From: Holdemanella sp. MSK.7.32
GTDB lineage: Bacteria > Bacillota_I > Bacilli_A > Erysipelotrichales > Erysipelotrichaceae
Length of the DNA stretch: 64,000 nucleotides
Direction: 5' to 3'
Assembly (NCBI RefSeq): GCF_024460475.1
Contig: NZ_JANFYN010000007.1
Coordinates: 9,050 to 73,049 of the forward strand
Shown here: positions 25,724 to 34,019 of the stretch, piece by piece
How the letters are laid out: each line of letters starts with the position of its first letter
Position numbering within the stretch: the stretch's first letter is position 1
Notes under the pieces: generated by a model
Database searches by the model: none
What the model saw: only the letters and a program-made list of their open reading frames with translations
Told to the model about the DNA's origin: nothing
Program-made: the position numbers and the translations under genes

Positions 25724-25800
25724 CATATTCAAACAACAATTTAAACATGGATGTTGGATTTAGGTTTCAAACAATGATTACTTGTTTGTTTTTGTTTATT
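25720..25800. promoter_or_regulatory. Putative DeoR-type operator array of the gal operon
   Basis: Three blocks in order: TCAACATATTCAAACA (25720), AAACATGGATGTTGGATTTA (25743) and TTGTTTGTTTTTGTTTAT (25782). The same three blocks occur upstream of the HAD and DeoR genes at 26587-26676. TTTGTTT-type repeats are typical of DeoR-family operators. Confidence 0.6.
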
Positions 25801-25844
25801 TGATGTTTTATTTATACAAAAAGCCATTCTGGTATGAATGGCTC

Positions 25845-26495
25845 TTATTTAAAATTCTCAAAAGAATCAATCACTTGTATAACTCCAGGAAGCTTTTCGT
25901 ATTCTTCTTTTTTATTGGCAGAATCCACAACGACTATATTTTGACATCCTGCTTTATAAGCATTTGTAATCCCACTAACACTATCTTCGATAATCAAACA
26001 ATCTTGAATCTTAACTCCAATTTTATGAGCTGCCTTTTTAAACATTGCGATCTTGTTTTCATACGTTCCATCATCATAGACAATCCTAGATGGCTCAATC
26101 CATTTGTCTAAATGAAACGATTCGACAAAGAAATCAATGTTAGGCTTGATAGATGCAGATGCAATTGTGAATGGAATATTTGATTCTTTTAAATAATCAA
26201 AATATTCTTCAGCTCCCTTTACTAAATGAAACGTTGCCTGATCCTCTTTACAAAATTGGCGATAATATTCTTCTTTTAACTGCGAATATTTTTCCATTTC
26301 GGATGGATCACACGTTCCACCAAACATATATTCAACAACTTTATTGTTTGGTACACCATTAATATGTTCATGAAGTTCTTCTTCATCAATTCCATGATGA
26401 CGAATATCTTGTGATATTTTTGACCATGCCAAAATATGTTTTGGATTGTCAAAAAACAATGTTCCATTAAAATCAAATATGACGCCTTTGTACAT
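25845..26495 (-). CDS. HAD-superfamily phosphatase or phosphomutase (beta-PGM-like)
   Basis: 216 residues with a helical C1 cap. Motif I is 'DFNGTL': the nucleophile Asp8 is kept but the +2 Asp general acid is Asn. Motif II is 'TIASAS', and motifs III/IV are 'YENKIAMFKKA' and 'IIEDSVSG'. The layout resembles beta-phosphoglucomutase or sugar phosphatases. It lies between the gal operon and the divergent DeoR regulator and has a promoter region homologous to that of gal, so a hexose-phosphate substrate is likely; this is inference. Confidence 0.75.
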   Translation of the reverse strand: MYKGVIFDFNGTLFFDNPKHILAWSKISQDIRHHGIDEEELHEHINGVPNNKVVEYMFGGTCDPSEMEKYSQLKEEYYRQFCKEDQATFHLVKGAEEYFDYLKESNIPFTIASASIKPNIDFFVESFHLDKWIEPSRIVYDDGTYENKIAMFKKAAHKIGVKIQDCLIIEDSVSGITNAYKAGCQNIVVVDSANKKEEYEKLPGVIQVIDSFENFK

Positions 26496-26561
26496 TACGA
26501 AACCACCCTAACCTTAAAATCATTTACATGCATTAAAAAGTAATCAACCTCATATAAGTTC

Positions 26562-26590
26562 AGTGTAAGCATTTTCTTCTAATAAGTCAA
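26562..26590 (-). promoter_or_regulatory. SigA promoter of the HAD gene
   Basis: On the minus strand TTGACT (26585-26590), a 17-nt spacer and TACACT (26562-26567). It is nearly identical to the gal promoter, including a degenerate cre (TGTAAGCATTTTCT). Confidence 0.8.
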
Positions 26591-26676
26591 CATTTTCAAA
26601 CATATATTTATTATTATCAAACATTTATGTTAGATTTAAGTAATATATAACTTTATTTTGTTTGTTTTTGTTTGTA
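26587..26676. promoter_or_regulatory. Putative DeoR-type operator array between HAD and deoR-like genes
   Basis: Blocks TCAACATTTTCAAACA (26587), AAACATTTATGTTAGATTTA (26619) and TTGTTTGTTTTTGTTTGT (26658). The last two blocks are 39 bp apart, exactly as in the gal promoter. Confidence 0.6.
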
Positions 26677-26681
26677 TTATG

Positions 26682-26710
26682 TTGACTAAATATATTTGAA
26701 ATGATATCGT
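26682..26710 (+). promoter_or_regulatory. Promoter of the DeoR-family gene
   Basis: TTGACT (26682-26687), a 17-nt spacer and TATCGT (26705-26710). It lies directly after the TTTGTTT operator block, which suggests autoregulation. Confidence 0.6.
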
Positions 26711-26733
26711 CTAACATAGAAGAGGATATCAAT

Positions 26734-27489
26734 ATGTTAAAAAAAGAACGTTTAGTAAAAATTGCACATAAAGTAAATCAAAATGGAATCATTACCATTC
26801 AAGAAATCATGGATGAATTAGGTGTGTCGGATATGACCGCAAGAAGAGATTTGGATGAATTAGAAAAATCCGGAAAATTACTTAGAGTTCATGGAGGTGC
26901 ACAAAGCCTTTCTTTTTCAATGGACCACGAATTAAGTCACATTGAAAAATCATCGGTGCAAATTGAAGAAAAAAAGAGAATTGCCCATAAAGCAGCAACT
27001 CTTATTTCAGAAGGAGAATCTATTTTTTTAGGTCCTGGTACAACCATTCAATTTTTAGCTGAACAACTCACAGGCAGAAACATTCGTGTTATCACAAATA
27101 GCCTTGCCGTATTTAATATATTAGTGAATCACGCTCCTACTGAAGTCATACTAACTGGCGGTGATTACAGAGATAACACAAATACTTTTGTGGGTCCTAT
27201 CACAAATTTAGTATTGGGTAAATTAAAATATAATAAAGCCTTTATCAGTTGTAACGGAATCTACAATTCATCCATCACAACCTATTCATTAGAGGAAGGT
27301 GAATCGCAACAGATCGCATTAGATAATTCTAAAAACAAATATTTATTGGCTGACAACAAGAAGTTCAACCGTGCCGACTTCTATATTTATTATGATCTAT
27401 TTAACTTTGACACTTTAATTACCGACAACACCATTGATGATGAAGTTTTATCACACTACAAACAATATGTACAAATTATGACAGTTTAA
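26734..27489 (+). CDS. DeoR/GlpR-family transcriptional regulator (predicted gal regulator)
   Basis: 251 residues from the ATG at 26734 with AGAGGA. The N-terminal DeoR HTH reads 'GIITIQEIMDELGVSDMTAR' and continues 'RDLDELE'. The C-terminal sugar-phosphate-sensing domain has 'LGPGTTIQFLAEQL', 'ITNSLAVFN' and 'LTGGDYR'. Proteins of this family bind a sugar phosphate and leave the DNA. The duplicated operator blocks before gal and before this gene make a local gal regulon likely. The effector might be galactose-1-phosphate or tagatose-6-phosphate; neither can be read from sequence. Confidence 0.9.
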   Translation: MLKKERLVKIAHKVNQNGIITIQEIMDELGVSDMTARRDLDELEKSGKLLRVHGGAQSLSFSMDHELSHIEKSSVQIEEKKRIAHKAATLISEGESIFLGPGTTIQFLAEQLTGRNIRVITNSLAVFNILVNHAPTEVILTGGDYRDNTNTFVGPITNLVLGKLKYNKAFISCNGIYNSSITTYSLEEGESQQIALDNSKNKYLLADNKKFNRADFYIYYDLFNFDTLITDNTIDDEVLSHYKQYVQIMTV

Positions 27490-27513
27490 AAGGAGACAAA
27501 ATTTGCCTCCTTT

Positions 27514-28809
27514 TTACTCTTCATCCTCATCATCATCTTCACGATCTACACGTCTGAATAGATGTTTCTTTTCTTTACCCGTATGCTGTTCTAAAGTGTT
27601 CCAATCTGTATCTAATTCTTCTTCACTTTCAGAAGTATCATAGAAATCTTTACTTTCTTCGATTGCACGACTTTCACGAATCCTTAATTTAGATTTTAAT
27701 TCACGAGCCCTCTTCTTAGATTTTCTAAGCATTCTGCCATACATGCAGAATACAATAAATGAAATTAAGAATAGACCTGCACATAATGCGATTCCTGCTA
27801 AATAGCCTTGAAAATATACTTGTAATAGCCCTGTTACAACGCAACATGCCATACAGATGAATACTAAAAACATTGTTGAACGACATGAACTTGAATATTT
27901 CTTAAAGAAACGGAATTTTTCTGAATCATTATCAATTTCTTTACGATATTCTCCATCTTCTTCTTCGTTTCTAAAAGTAAACCAACCCGCATCACTTTTC
28001 TTTTTACCGTCTGATTTAGAAACCAATTTCCATCCTTCAGATTCCCACTCGCGCCATTGATCTGCATCTGGTTCATCCACAAAATAGTTCATTGAATAAT
28101 AATACGTTTTGGGCTGACCCTTTCTAAAGAAATATTTCTTTCCTTCATGACGCACAAAGTGATAACCTTCACTGGATTTATCTTGAAGATATTGTTCTAT
28201 TTTTGGATATTCCGCATACAAGAATTTCTTTCTTTCCTCATAAAGATCTTCATCGTCATCGTCATCCTCATATTCATCCTCAAAATCTTCTTCATCATCC
28301 AATACTTCTTGAACTGGTTGTTCTTCCTCAATTGGTTTCGCATTAAAAGACTTTAATTCGTTTTCAATTGATTCTGTTGTAAAATCATCATCAACATCCA
28401 ATTTTTCAACAACAATCTTTTTAGGTTCTTCTTCAACGAATTTTGGTTCTTCTTCAATGAATTTTGGCTTTTCTTCAATGACTGGTTCTTCAACAACTGT
28501 CTTTGGCTCTTCCACAACATGCTTTTCAATAGGTGCCTCTACTTCTTCAATTGAAGTACTAGGCGTAATATCTACTGACTCTGCTACTTCATCGTCAAAA
28601 ATATTCTCATTGATTTTTACATGTGTTTTTGCACTTCGTTTTCCAAAGATGGTTTTCTTTTCTGGCTCTTCATCAATATGGAAAATGTTTTCAGCATTAA
28701 AATCATGTAATTCTGGTTCATGTATATCTAAAGATTTAATTCGATCCGTTCTTTTTAGACGTCTAAGCTCTTCTAAAGCACTGGGATTCTTTTCATTTTC
28801 ATTTGCCAT
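27514..28809 (-). CDS. DUF2812 membrane protein with acidic low-complexity N-terminus
   Basis: 431 residues. Residues ~80-190 are Glu/Pro/Val-rich with near-repeats such as 'FIEEEPKFVEEEPK' and end in a run of Asp/Glu. Residues ~205-290 resemble DUF2812 ('YYYSMNYFVDEPDADQW', 'ESEGWKLV', 'WFTFRNEEED'). Two membrane helices follow at about 310-332 and 336-357, then a basic stretch and an acidic tail. In Firmicutes DUF2812 proteins are often encoded with PadR regulators; none is present here. The function is unknown. Confidence 0.7.
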   Translation of the reverse strand: MANENEKNPSALEELRRLKRTDRIKSLDIHEPELHDFNAENIFHIDEEPEKKTIFGKRSAKTHVKINENIFDDEVAESVDITPSTSIEEVEAPIEKHVVEEPKTVVEEPVIEEKPKFIEEEPKFVEEEPKKIVVEKLDVDDDFTTESIENELKSFNAKPIEEEQPVQEVLDDEEDFEDEYEDDDDDEDLYEERKKFLYAEYPKIEQYLQDKSSEGYHFVRHEGKKYFFRKGQPKTYYYSMNYFVDEPDADQWREWESEGWKLVSKSDGKKKSDAGWFTFRNEEEDGEYRKEIDNDSEKFRFFKKYSSSCRSTMFLVFICMACCVVTGLLQVYFQGYLAGIALCAGLFLISFIVFCMYGRMLRKSKKRARELKSKLRIRESRAIEESKDFYDTSESEEELDTDWNTLEQHTGKEKKHLFRRVDREDDDEDEE

Positions 28810-28836
28810 AAATATCCCTCCAATTATAATATTGTA

Positions 28837-30066
28837 CTAATTTAATGTATATTCGTCAAATTCACTTGTGTATTTACCATCCTTGAAAATATGAATCTTT
28901 TTACCATTTTTTAATGTAGCTTCAATCGATAAATCACTGGTTCCTACCATGAAATCTACATGCGTAAATGATTGATTCATACCATGTTCCAACAATTCCT
29001 CTTCACTCATTTCTAAACCTTTTTCAATGCATTCATTATAGCTTGCACCCAAGGCAAAATGACACGAAGCATTTTCATCAATTAGTGTTTCATAAAACAA
29101 AGTATCCAATGCACTAATAGGCGATCCATAAGGAACTAAGGCAATTTCACCAAGATATTTTGACCCTTCATCCGTTTCTAAAATACTAGTCAAAACTTCT
29201 TTTCCTTCTTTGGCATCATAATCCACAACTTGCCCATCCTTAAATTCAAACCAGAAATCTTTTACAATTGCACCATTGTAAGCCAAAGGTAAAGCACTAT
29301 ATAATTTACCATTTACACCCGTCTTTTTAGGTGCAGAGAAAATTTCTTCTGTAGGAATATTTGGAAAATAGTAGTTACCATTATCTAAAAAGGATCCTCC
29401 ACCTGCAAATACATAACCTTCTGGAAGTTCAACTACTAAATCAGTTCCTAAAGAATTTGTATAATGAACACTTTCGATATCTAAATGATTTAAAATATGA
29501 ACTCGCTTATCAAAAGATGCACGATGCTCATTCCAGTTTTCATTGGCATCCTTTTCGTCTACACGACTAATTTTTAATACTGCATTCCACAAATCAGATA
29601 ATGCATCTTCTGATTCAGGATATACCTTTTTAGCCCAAGCCATAGTTGGAACACTGGCCACACACCATGCTGCATGCATATAATCCAATTTATCACGATA
29701 TGGCTGTGTCATTTCTCTTAATGCCTTTCTATAATTTGCCATTAATTTTGGCTCTACCCCCTTCATTCCATCAGGATCTTCACCAACTAAGCTCAAATAA
29801 CAAGCTCCCTTTTCAGCCGTTTCATTATGGAACAAAGCTTCATAATCATAAGGCATACGATTACCTGAAAGATATCTCATACGATTGATTTCATCATCAC
29901 TATAGCGAACAATTACATCTTTTGCGCCAACATCAAAACATGATTTCACAATCAAACGAACAAATTCATTCATTTCTACGTTAGCACGAACAACTACTAT
30001 TTGATCTTTTTGAACATTCAAGCCTGAACGAACAATTAAGTCTGCATATTTTTCTTTTAAATTCAT
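28837..30066 (-). CDS. M29-family aminopeptidase
   Basis: 409 residues of the AmpS/PepS/aminopeptidase T family. Metal ligands are expected in 'NIPTEEIF' (two Glu), 'DTLFYETLIDENASCHFALG' (Glu and His), 'HVDFMVGT' (His and Asp) and the Glu near 260. It is a cytosolic dinuclear-metal enzyme that releases N-terminal residues. It lies 27 bp upstream of the DUF2812 gene on the same strand, so cotranscription is possible. Confidence 0.92.
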   Translation of the reverse strand: MNLKEKYADLIVRSGLNVQKDQIVVVRANVEMNEFVRLIVKSCFDVGAKDVIVRYSDDEINRMRYLSGNRMPYDYEALFHNETAEKGACYLSLVGEDPDGMKGVEPKLMANYRKALREMTQPYRDKLDYMHAAWCVASVPTMAWAKKVYPESEDALSDLWNAVLKISRVDEKDANENWNEHRASFDKRVHILNHLDIESVHYTNSLGTDLVVELPEGYVFAGGGSFLDNGNYYFPNIPTEEIFSAPKKTGVNGKLYSALPLAYNGAIVKDFWFEFKDGQVVDYDAKEGKEVLTSILETDEGSKYLGEIALVPYGSPISALDTLFYETLIDENASCHFALGASYNECIEKGLEMSEEELLEHGMNQSFTHVDFMVGTSDLSIEATLKNGKKIHIFKDGKYTSEFDEYTLN

Positions 30067-30125
30067 TTTATTTTCCTCGATTCTTGCACCTATTATACCA
30101 AAAGAAAGAGCACCTTTCGATGCTC

Positions 30126-30320
30126 TTATTTACTAAATTGTTCTTTTTTTATTTGATCAAAAAATGCCTTGGGATTTTCACACATCGAATGAGAGCCGCA
30201 ATGTCCACAGCTACCACCACAGCTTGATTTTCCACTCTTTTTATCTTTATAAATGCTTCGACAAGCTAAGCCTGCACATGCACATACAACCAATAGAACT
30301 AGAAATGTTGATAGATTCAT
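30126..30320 (-). CDS. FeoB-associated Cys-rich membrane protein
   Basis: 64 residues: one N-terminal membrane helix (about 4-20) containing two Cys, a basic stretch, then 'SSCGGSCGHCGSHSMC'. This is the family regularly found after feoB in Firmicutes, proposed to aid Fe2+ passage through FeoB. It lies 19 bp downstream of feoB as the last gene of the feo operon. Confidence 0.9.
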   Translation of the reverse strand: MNLSTFLVLLVVCACAGLACRSIYKDKKSGKSSCGGSCGHCGSHSMCENPKAFFDQIKKEQFSK

Positions 30321-30339
30321 GGAAACCCCTCCTTTTACA

Positions 30340-32466
30340 TTATTTTACCGCAAATTCAACTTCAGCAGTATCACTTTCTTTTGATGGACGAACCAATAAA
30401 TAAATTAAACCAATCAATAAGATAAATCCTACAATTGTTCCAAATCCAAAAGATCCACCATTGAATAAGCTTCCTAATTGGTAAACGATCAATGAACATA
30501 CATAAGCGAATCCACATTGATATCCAATGGCAATCCAGAACCATTTTGTGTTATTCATTTCACGTTTGATAGCTCCCATTGCTGCAAAACATGGAGCACA
30601 CAACAAGTTAAATATCATGAATGAATAGGCAGCTAGTGGTGTAAAGCTTGCAGATAATTGTCCCCAGAATTCATTTCCTTCTTCAGCAACTTCAGCAAAT
30701 CCATATAATTGTCCAAATGTTGCGACAACATTTTCTTTGGCAATTAAACCTGTTACACTAGCAACTGCAGCTTTCCAATCACCCCAACCAAGCGGTGAGA
30801 AGATCCATGCGAATGTTTGTCCAATTGAAGATAGAATTGAATGATCAATATCATCAACCATGCCAAACGCACCTTTTTCCCATCCAAATCCTTGTAAGAA
30901 CCACAATACGATTGTAGATAATAAGATAATTGTTCCAGCCTTTTTAATAAAGCTTGAACCACGTTCCCACATACTTCTTAATACATTAACTGCACGAGGT
31001 GTGTGGTATGCTGGCATTTCCATGACAAATGGTGCGGGATCTCCGGCAAATAATTTTGTCTTCTTCAACATAATACCAGAAACAATAACAGCTGCCATAC
31101 CTACAAAATAAGCACTTGGAGCCACCCAGCTAGCCCCATGGAAAATAGCACCCGCAATCAAACCAATGATTGGCATCTTCGCTCCACAAGGAATGAACGT
31201 TGTTGTCATAATTGTCATCTTACGATCACGATCACTTTCAATGGTACGACTTGCCATAACGGCAGGTACACCACAACCTGTACCAATCAACATAGGGATA
31301 AATGATTTTCCAGATAAACCAAACTTACGGAAAATACGGTCCATGATAAAGGCAACACGTGCCATATATCCACAATCTTCCAAGATAGCTAAGAAGAAGA
31401 ATAATACTAACATCTGTGGTACAAAGCCAATAACAGCTCCTACACCACCAATAATACCATCCACAATCAATCCATGTAACCAATCTGCACATTGAATTGA
31501 AGTTAAGAAACTATCCACTGCAGGAGGAATAATTTCACCAAACAAGACATCATTTGTCCAATCTGTTACAATAGTTCCTACTGTAGTTACAGAAATATAA
31601 TATACAAACCACATTACTAGCGCAAAGATTGGAAGTGCCAAAACACGGTTTGTGACAATACGGTCAATCTTATCCGAAGTTGTTAATACTTCTTTTGACC
31701 CTTTTTTGTAACAATCTTTAATTACATTTGTGATATATGTATAACGAGCATCTGTAATAATTGATTCACTATCATCATCCATTGACTTTTCAACAGCTTC
31801 AATCACACTAGCATCTGCCTTTGCCTTGATAGCTGCTTCAATTTTATCATCTCTTTCAAACAATTTAACGGCATAGAAGAAACGACGGTTTGCTTCAATA
31901 CTTGAAGGCAAACTTGTTTCAATTGTATTCAATGCATTTAATACTTTACCTGCATAAATATTTTTAGCTTTGCATTGCGTATTTGCTGCCTTTTTTACCT
32001 CAGCCATCAATTCTTTGATTCCTGTATTTTTCAATGCGGAAATCGGTAATACAGGACAACCTAATTCTTCGGATAACTTTTTATAGTCAATTGTATCTTT
32101 TCTTTTTTCTATGACATCCAACATGTTGATCGCAACAACGGTTGGAATCCCTAATTCTAAAAGTTGTGTTGTTAGAAATAAATTTCTTTCTAAGTTAGAA
32201 CCATCAATGATATTTAAAATAACATCGACATTTCCATTTAATAAGAATTCACGAGATACAACTTCTTCCAAAGTGTATGGTGATAATGAATAAATACCTG
32301 GTAAATCCGTAATTTTAATATCTTTATCTTCCTTATACTTTCCTTCTTTTTTTTCTACTGTAACCCCTGGCCAGTTACCTACATATTGTGTAGCACCTGT
32401 TAAGCCATTAAACAATGTAGTTTTACCACAGTTTGGATTACCTGCTAATGCGACTTGTATTGACAT
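30340..32466 (-). CDS. feoB: Ferrous iron transport protein B
   Basis: 708 residues. The N-terminal G domain has G1 'GNPNCGKTT' (9-17), G3 'DLPG', G4 'NMLD', and an intact switch region 'VGNWPGVTVE'. A GDI-like helical spacer follows, then the membrane part with two Gate domains, 'IGTGCGVPAVMASRT' and 'LLCAPCFAAMGAIKRE', each with conserved Cys. It imports Fe2+ at the cytoplasmic membrane under GTP control. The operon is feoA-feoA-feoB-Cys-rich, behind a metal-operator promoter. Confidence 0.97.
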   Translation of the reverse strand: MSIQVALAGNPNCGKTTLFNGLTGATQYVGNWPGVTVEKKEGKYKEDKDIKITDLPGIYSLSPYTLEEVVSREFLLNGNVDVILNIIDGSNLERNLFLTTQLLELGIPTVVAINMLDVIEKRKDTIDYKKLSEELGCPVLPISALKNTGIKELMAEVKKAANTQCKAKNIYAGKVLNALNTIETSLPSSIEANRRFFYAVKLFERDDKIEAAIKAKADASVIEAVEKSMDDDSESIITDARYTYITNVIKDCYKKGSKEVLTTSDKIDRIVTNRVLALPIFALVMWFVYYISVTTVGTIVTDWTNDVLFGEIIPPAVDSFLTSIQCADWLHGLIVDGIIGGVGAVIGFVPQMLVLFFFLAILEDCGYMARVAFIMDRIFRKFGLSGKSFIPMLIGTGCGVPAVMASRTIESDRDRKMTIMTTTFIPCGAKMPIIGLIAGAIFHGASWVAPSAYFVGMAAVIVSGIMLKKTKLFAGDPAPFVMEMPAYHTPRAVNVLRSMWERGSSFIKKAGTIILLSTIVLWFLQGFGWEKGAFGMVDDIDHSILSSIGQTFAWIFSPLGWGDWKAAVASVTGLIAKENVVATFGQLYGFAEVAEEGNEFWGQLSASFTPLAAYSFMIFNLLCAPCFAAMGAIKREMNNTKWFWIAIGYQCGFAYVCSLIVYQLGSLFNGGSFGFGTIVGFILLIGLIYLLVRPSKESDTAEVEFAVK

Positions 32467-32488
32467 AATTCCCTCCTATTTTTAAATT

Positions 32489-32707
32489 TTACTCTACTTC
32501 AATCATTTCTGCGTCTGCCTTACGAATAGACAATTGATATCCACGAACCGTTAATTCAATAGGATCTCCTAATGGTGCTACTTTTTGAACCGTAACACTA
32601 ACTCCTTTAGTAATTCCCATATCCATAATTCTTCGTTTTGTTGCTCCTTGACCAGACAATTTCTTAACTGTCACTGTTTGCCCAATTGAAACTTTATTTA
32701 AAGTCAT
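32489..32707 (-). CDS. feoA: FeoA-type SH3 protein
   Basis: 72 residues with the FeoA core: 'SIGQTVTVKKLSGQG', 'RRIMDMGITKGV', 'GDPIELTVRGYQLSIRK'. The small cytosolic SH3-fold protein activates FeoB. It is the second of two adjacent feoA genes, 22 bp ahead of feoB. Confidence 0.93.
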   Translation of the reverse strand: MTLNKVSIGQTVTVKKLSGQGATKRRIMDMGITKGVSVTVQKVAPLGDPIELTVRGYQLSIRKADAEMIEVE

Positions 32708-32719
32708 AATTACTCCTTT

Positions 32720-32929
32720 CTAGACCATAATCTTTCTTGCGAGTTCTTCACTAATGGCTATTCGAACTCCTTTAACATTCACAATTACATTTCCATTGGT
32801 TTTACTCACAACCACAATCATAGTCCCAGGCACAAAGCCCAAGTTTTCTAAGTGTCGCTGTTGTTCTTTAGAACCACCAATTTTTTTAATTGTGTTGACA
32901 GAATTTAAATCTGCAAAAGATAATGGCAT
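32720..32929 (-). CDS. feoA: FeoA-type SH3 protein, first copy
   Basis: 69 residues, a divergent FeoA: 'KKIGGSKEQQRHLENLGFVPG' split by a loop, then 'VIVNVKGVRIAISEELARKI'. It is the first gene of the feo operon. Two FeoA paralogues in tandem are frequent in Firmicutes and may form a heteromer. SD GGAGGG lies next to the metal operator. Confidence 0.9.
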   Translation of the reverse strand: MPLSFADLNSVNTIKKIGGSKEQQRHLENLGFVPGTMIVVVSKTNGNVIVNVKGVRIAISEELARKIMV

Positions 32930-32943
32930 ATCGAACCCTCCTG

Positions 32944-32959
32944 GTTAGACCCTTCTAAC
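32944..32959 (-). promoter_or_regulatory. Metal-regulator operator, feo copy
   Basis: A perfect inverted repeat GTTAG-6 nt-CTAAC seven bases downstream of the feo -10, over the start site. A third half-site GTTAG follows at 32963. It has the form expected of a DtxR/MntR-class repressor site. Related copies are at 36423, 36448 and 36591. Confidence 0.75.
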
Positions 32960-32965
32960 ACAGTT

Positions 32966-32994
32966 AGTTTACTCTTACCTCAAGCTGATGTCAA
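32966..32994 (-). promoter_or_regulatory. feoA: SigA promoter of the feo operon
   Basis: On the minus strand TTGACA (32989-32994), a 17-nt spacer and TAAACT (32966-32971). Confidence 0.85.
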
Positions 32995-33021
32995 TAAAAA
33001 GTTACACAAGATTAACCAAGT

Positions 33022-33050
33022 TTGACTTATCTAACTTTCTGGTGTATTTT
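33022..33050 (+). promoter_or_regulatory. Promoter of the HMA membrane protein gene
   Basis: TTGACT (33022-33027), a 17-nt spacer and TATTTT (33045-33050). A single CTAAC half-site lies inside the spacer. Confidence 0.55.
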
Positions 33051-33073
33051 TTTTAGAAGGAGGACATCAAATT

Positions 33074-33433
33074 ATGAACTTACCAACAATTATTATTTGT
33101 TTCATTTTAGTTATTATTATCTATATTGGTATTCGTTCTACTAAAAAAAGAGCTACTTCAGGATGTTGTGGTTCAAGTGAAACCATAAAAAAAGTAAGGG
33201 TAAAAGATAAAAACAAAGAGCATTACCCTTACAAAGCCATTTTAAAAGTATATGACATTCATTGTCAAAATTGTGTTCGTACCATTGAAAATGCATTTAA
33301 TAGCCAAGAAGGCTTTTATGCCAAAGTAAACACAGAAGATAATACTGTTACCATATTATCTAAACAAGAACATACAACTGATGAATTGATTGATATTGTA
33401 ACAAAAGCCGGATATACATCAAAAGCAGTATAA
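33074..33433 (+). CDS. Membrane-anchored HMA (heavy-metal-associated) protein with a Cys-rich linker
   Basis: 119 residues: an N-terminal membrane helix (about 5-20), a basic segment with 'SGCCGSS', then an HMA domain from residue ~52 with the metal-binding CxxC in 'DIHCQNCVRT'. The first 40 residues resemble the neighbouring FeoB-associated Cys-rich protein (both open Met-Asn-Leu-x-Thr, helix, Arg-Ser, then clustered Cys), so it looks like a fusion of that anchor with an HMA domain. It is divergent from feo, with SD GGAGG. It probably handles a soft metal or Fe at the membrane; the metal is unknown. Confidence 0.75.
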   Translation: MNLPTIIICFILVIIIYIGIRSTKKRATSGCCGSSETIKKVRVKDKNKEHYPYKAILKVYDIHCQNCVRTIENAFNSQEGFYAKVNTEDNTVTILSKQEHTTDELIDIVTKAGYTSKAV

Positions 33434-33439
33434 AATAAA

Positions 33440-33480
33440 AAGATGCGTTTACAACAAACAAAATAACGCATCTTTTTTTT
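33440..33480 (+). terminator. Terminator of the HMA gene
   Basis: AAGATGCGTT-15 nt-AACGCATCTT followed by T7. It overlaps the stop codon of the convergent gene. Confidence 0.8.
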
Positions 33481-33961
33481 GTACTTTTAAATAAGGTGTT
33501 TTATGAATCGCACGATCCACTTCTTGACATTTTTTTACAATCACAACATTCTCTGAATCCACAAAATAATATAAATCATGATACAGATATACTTTCTTAA
33601 ATCGTTTTAAAGAAAATGTCTGTTGATCATACAACATATAATCTTTACGAAAGTGAACATTAAATTCACCCGTTTCTTTTTCCTGTACCCTCTTTCTACA
33701 TCTTCTCTTCTCCAAAAAACGGCAGATAAGAATATAAATTACTACACAAAGACAAATCAAGGAACAAAGAAATAAGAATACCGATGCACCGGATGCTACG
33801 CGAATTAAGCTAGCTCCTACAACCCAACATAAAAGCGTACCCGCTATGGTATAACCCAACACCAATGTATTTCGTAAAACTAAATTTTTTTGTTTTAAAT
33901 TTGTATAATACACAATATCTGTAATATCCTTTAATTCAGAATGATTTAATTTTTGTACCAT
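33449..33961 (-). CDS. Two-helix membrane protein of unknown function
   Basis: 170 residues: a ~30-residue cytosolic start, two membrane helices (about 32-52 and 58-80), a basic 'RRCRKRVQEKE' segment and a ~75-residue C-terminal domain with alternating aromatic and charged residues. That domain resembles the YcxB-like PH-type layout, but I cannot confirm it. It lies about 58 bp downstream of the P1B ATPase on the same strand, so it may be the last gene of that unit. Confidence 0.6.
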   Translation of the reverse strand: MVQKLNHSELKDITDIVYYTNLKQKNLVLRNTLVLGYTIAGTLLCWVVGASLIRVASGASVFLFLCSLICLCVVIYILICRFLEKRRCRKRVQEKETGEFNVHFRKDYMLYDQQTFSLKRFKKVYLYHDLYYFVDSENVVIVKKCQEVDRAIHKTPYLKVQKKDALFCLL

Positions 33962-34019
33962 AGAAATCCTCCATCTCTATATTATAAACAGAAGAAAAGG
34001 CATCATCAACCGATAATGC

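Noticed and set aside
26564..26577. TGTAAGCATTTTCT as a second cre site
   Set aside because: The central CG of cre is CA here. I note it as a degenerate relic of the shared promoter and do not list it as a functional site.
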